A stretch of 64,000 nucleotides of DNA, taken from Agathobacter sp. (lineage in GTDB: Bacteria; Bacillota; Clostridia; Lachnospirales; Lachnospiraceae). The DNA lies in contig JALEZW010000013.1 of assembly GCA_022772675.1 (NCBI GenBank), positions 23,113 through 87,112 on the forward strand, given 5' to 3'. Under the pieces are notes generated by a model. The model was given only the letters and a program-made list of their open reading frames with translations. It made no database searches and was not told the DNA's origin. This document shows, piece by piece, positions 63,597 to 64,000 of the stretch. The translations under genes were made by a program, and so were the position numbers. The first letter of the stretch is position 1. The number at the start of each line of letters is the position of its first letter.

Positions 63597-63935
63597 TTAA
63601 ACTGAAAATCTTCTTTTATCTATTCCATATTCACACCAAATATGTTCTATCATACCATCTCCTCGTCCCAAAAAATCAACTTGTTCGCGCCATGCATTAA
63701 TACCAGCTTCATCAAGCAACTTTTCAAATTCAACATATTCATCACTATTCAAATTTTTCCTCATAAGATTTTTTAATAATGTATCCTCCTCAGATTGAAC
63801 ATAATCTACACTTATTGGTTCGTCTTTTATTAATTCTTTTATAGCACAGTATGTATTAAATATCGAATCGTTCTTTTTAAGTGTTTTCTCAAGGACTTGC
63901 TGAACCAATTGCTTCTCATAATATTTTACATACAC
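63597..63935 (-). CDS. hypothetical protein of the mobile element
   Basis: 112 aa, mostly helical and charged: YYEKQLVQQVLEKTLKKNDSIFNTYCAIKELI ... KNLNSDEYVEFEKLLDEAGINAWREQVDFLGRGDGMIEHIWCEYGIDKRRFSV. No motif recognised. It is AT-rich and converges with the regulator genes. The ATG at 63935 has no clear ribosome site. Confidence 0.6.
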   Translation of the reverse strand: MYVKYYEKQLVQQVLEKTLKKNDSIFNTYCAIKELIKDEPISVDYVQSEEDTLLKNLMRKNLNSDEYVEFEKLLDEAGINAWREQVDFLGRGDGMIEHIWCEYGIDKRRFSV

Positions 63936-64000
63936 TTTAGGTCAGTTTACAAGGAACTACACGCAGACCGTGAAACGGGCTGCTGACAACAAACGGCGCT
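63936..64000. other. right edge, no gene recognised
   Basis: 65 nt up to the window edge. It holds no convincing ORF start or structure; a gene may continue from the right. Confidence 0.3.

Larger units (their letters stand above)
55950..64000. mobile_element. integrative element (left end inside window, right end outside)
   Basis: The tyrosine integrase and Xis lie at the left end, next to arm-site-like repeats. Inward come a toxin-like gene, several Cro/CI regulators, resolvase-fold proteins, a LexA-domain protein, a Y-family polymerase and an S24 repressor. No conjugation, capsid or replication genes are in view; they could lie to the right. It may be an integrative conjugative element, a satellite or a prophage. 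The core gene at the boundary is the LMW phosphatase. The att sequence was not determined. Confidence 0.8.

Overview
The window looks like a chromosome segment of an anaerobic Firmicute, most likely a Lachnospiraceae-type gut clostridium. The reasons are strong AGGAGG-type ribosome sites, frequent TTG and GTG starts, a class II GalT, a T-box-controlled aspS-gatCAB operon, YhaO/YhaN homologues, a Csp-like subtilase and many genes typical of that family. About 56 kb is core chromosome, mostly on the minus strand, with one acquired restriction-modification gene. The right-hand 8 kb (about 55.95-64 kb, open at the right edge) is an integrated mobile element.

Layout. 1-2.4 kb: a tightly coupled operon of a condensation/acetyltransferase-like enzyme, a DUF6320-type membrane protein and an alpha/beta hydrolase cut by the window edge. 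2.5-4.1 kb: a COG2426 membrane protein and hisC. 4.2-7.2 kb: an AT-rich single-chain R-M-S protein whose promoter spacer contains a consensus SOS box. 7.5-14.9 kb: a galactan/galactose cluster, transcribed right to left: LacI regulator, an unrecognised deacetylase/GH57-fold-like protein, a small zinc ribbon, intracellular GH53 galactanase, galK and galT. A GH42 beta-galactosidase at 38.4-40.4 kb fits the same pathway: GH53 cuts beta-1,4-galactan, GH42 releases galactose, and GalK/GalT pass it to UDP-sugar metabolism.

14.9-22.3 kb: L,D-transpeptidase, PAP2-like membrane phosphatase, an orphan soluble MCP-like protein, recJ, a SpoIID-like/peptidoglycan-binding protein and a flavin reductase. 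22.3-28.1 kb: thyA, then folA - AEC transporter - ilvB - ilvN packed together, and a dihydrouridine synthase. 28.3-35.8 kb: TVP38-type membrane protein, a stand-alone PAS protein, two identical tRNA-Gly(GCC) genes, a membrane-anchored FMN-binding-like protein, proC, a solitary HipA-like kinase, argJ and citrate synthase. 35.9-45.6 kb: Csp-like subtilase, bacteriohemerythrin, GH42, the YhaN/YhaO DNA-repair pair and a ClpX variant without the RKH pore loop. 45.7-51.3 kb: T-box leader - aspS - gatC - gatA - gatB, the transamidation route to charged Asn/Gln tRNA. 51.4-55.9 kb: CstA, HAD phosphatase, DinB, an unknown protein and a low-molecular-weight tyrosine phosphatase.

Mobile element (55.95 kb to right edge): tyrosine integrase, Xis, a MazF/PemK-like toxin, two degenerate resolvase-fold proteins, Cro/CI-type regulators, zinc-ribbon and small conserved proteins, a LexA DNA-binding domain without its protease part, a Y-family polymerase, and a divergently transcribed S24 (CI/LexA-like) repressor. 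A perfect palindrome lies between the two divergent promoters. This reads as a DNA-damage-responsive control region of an integrative element.

Starts were chosen from ribosome-site spacing; several differ from the longest possible reading frame. No CRISPR array, rRNA or insertion sequence was seen.
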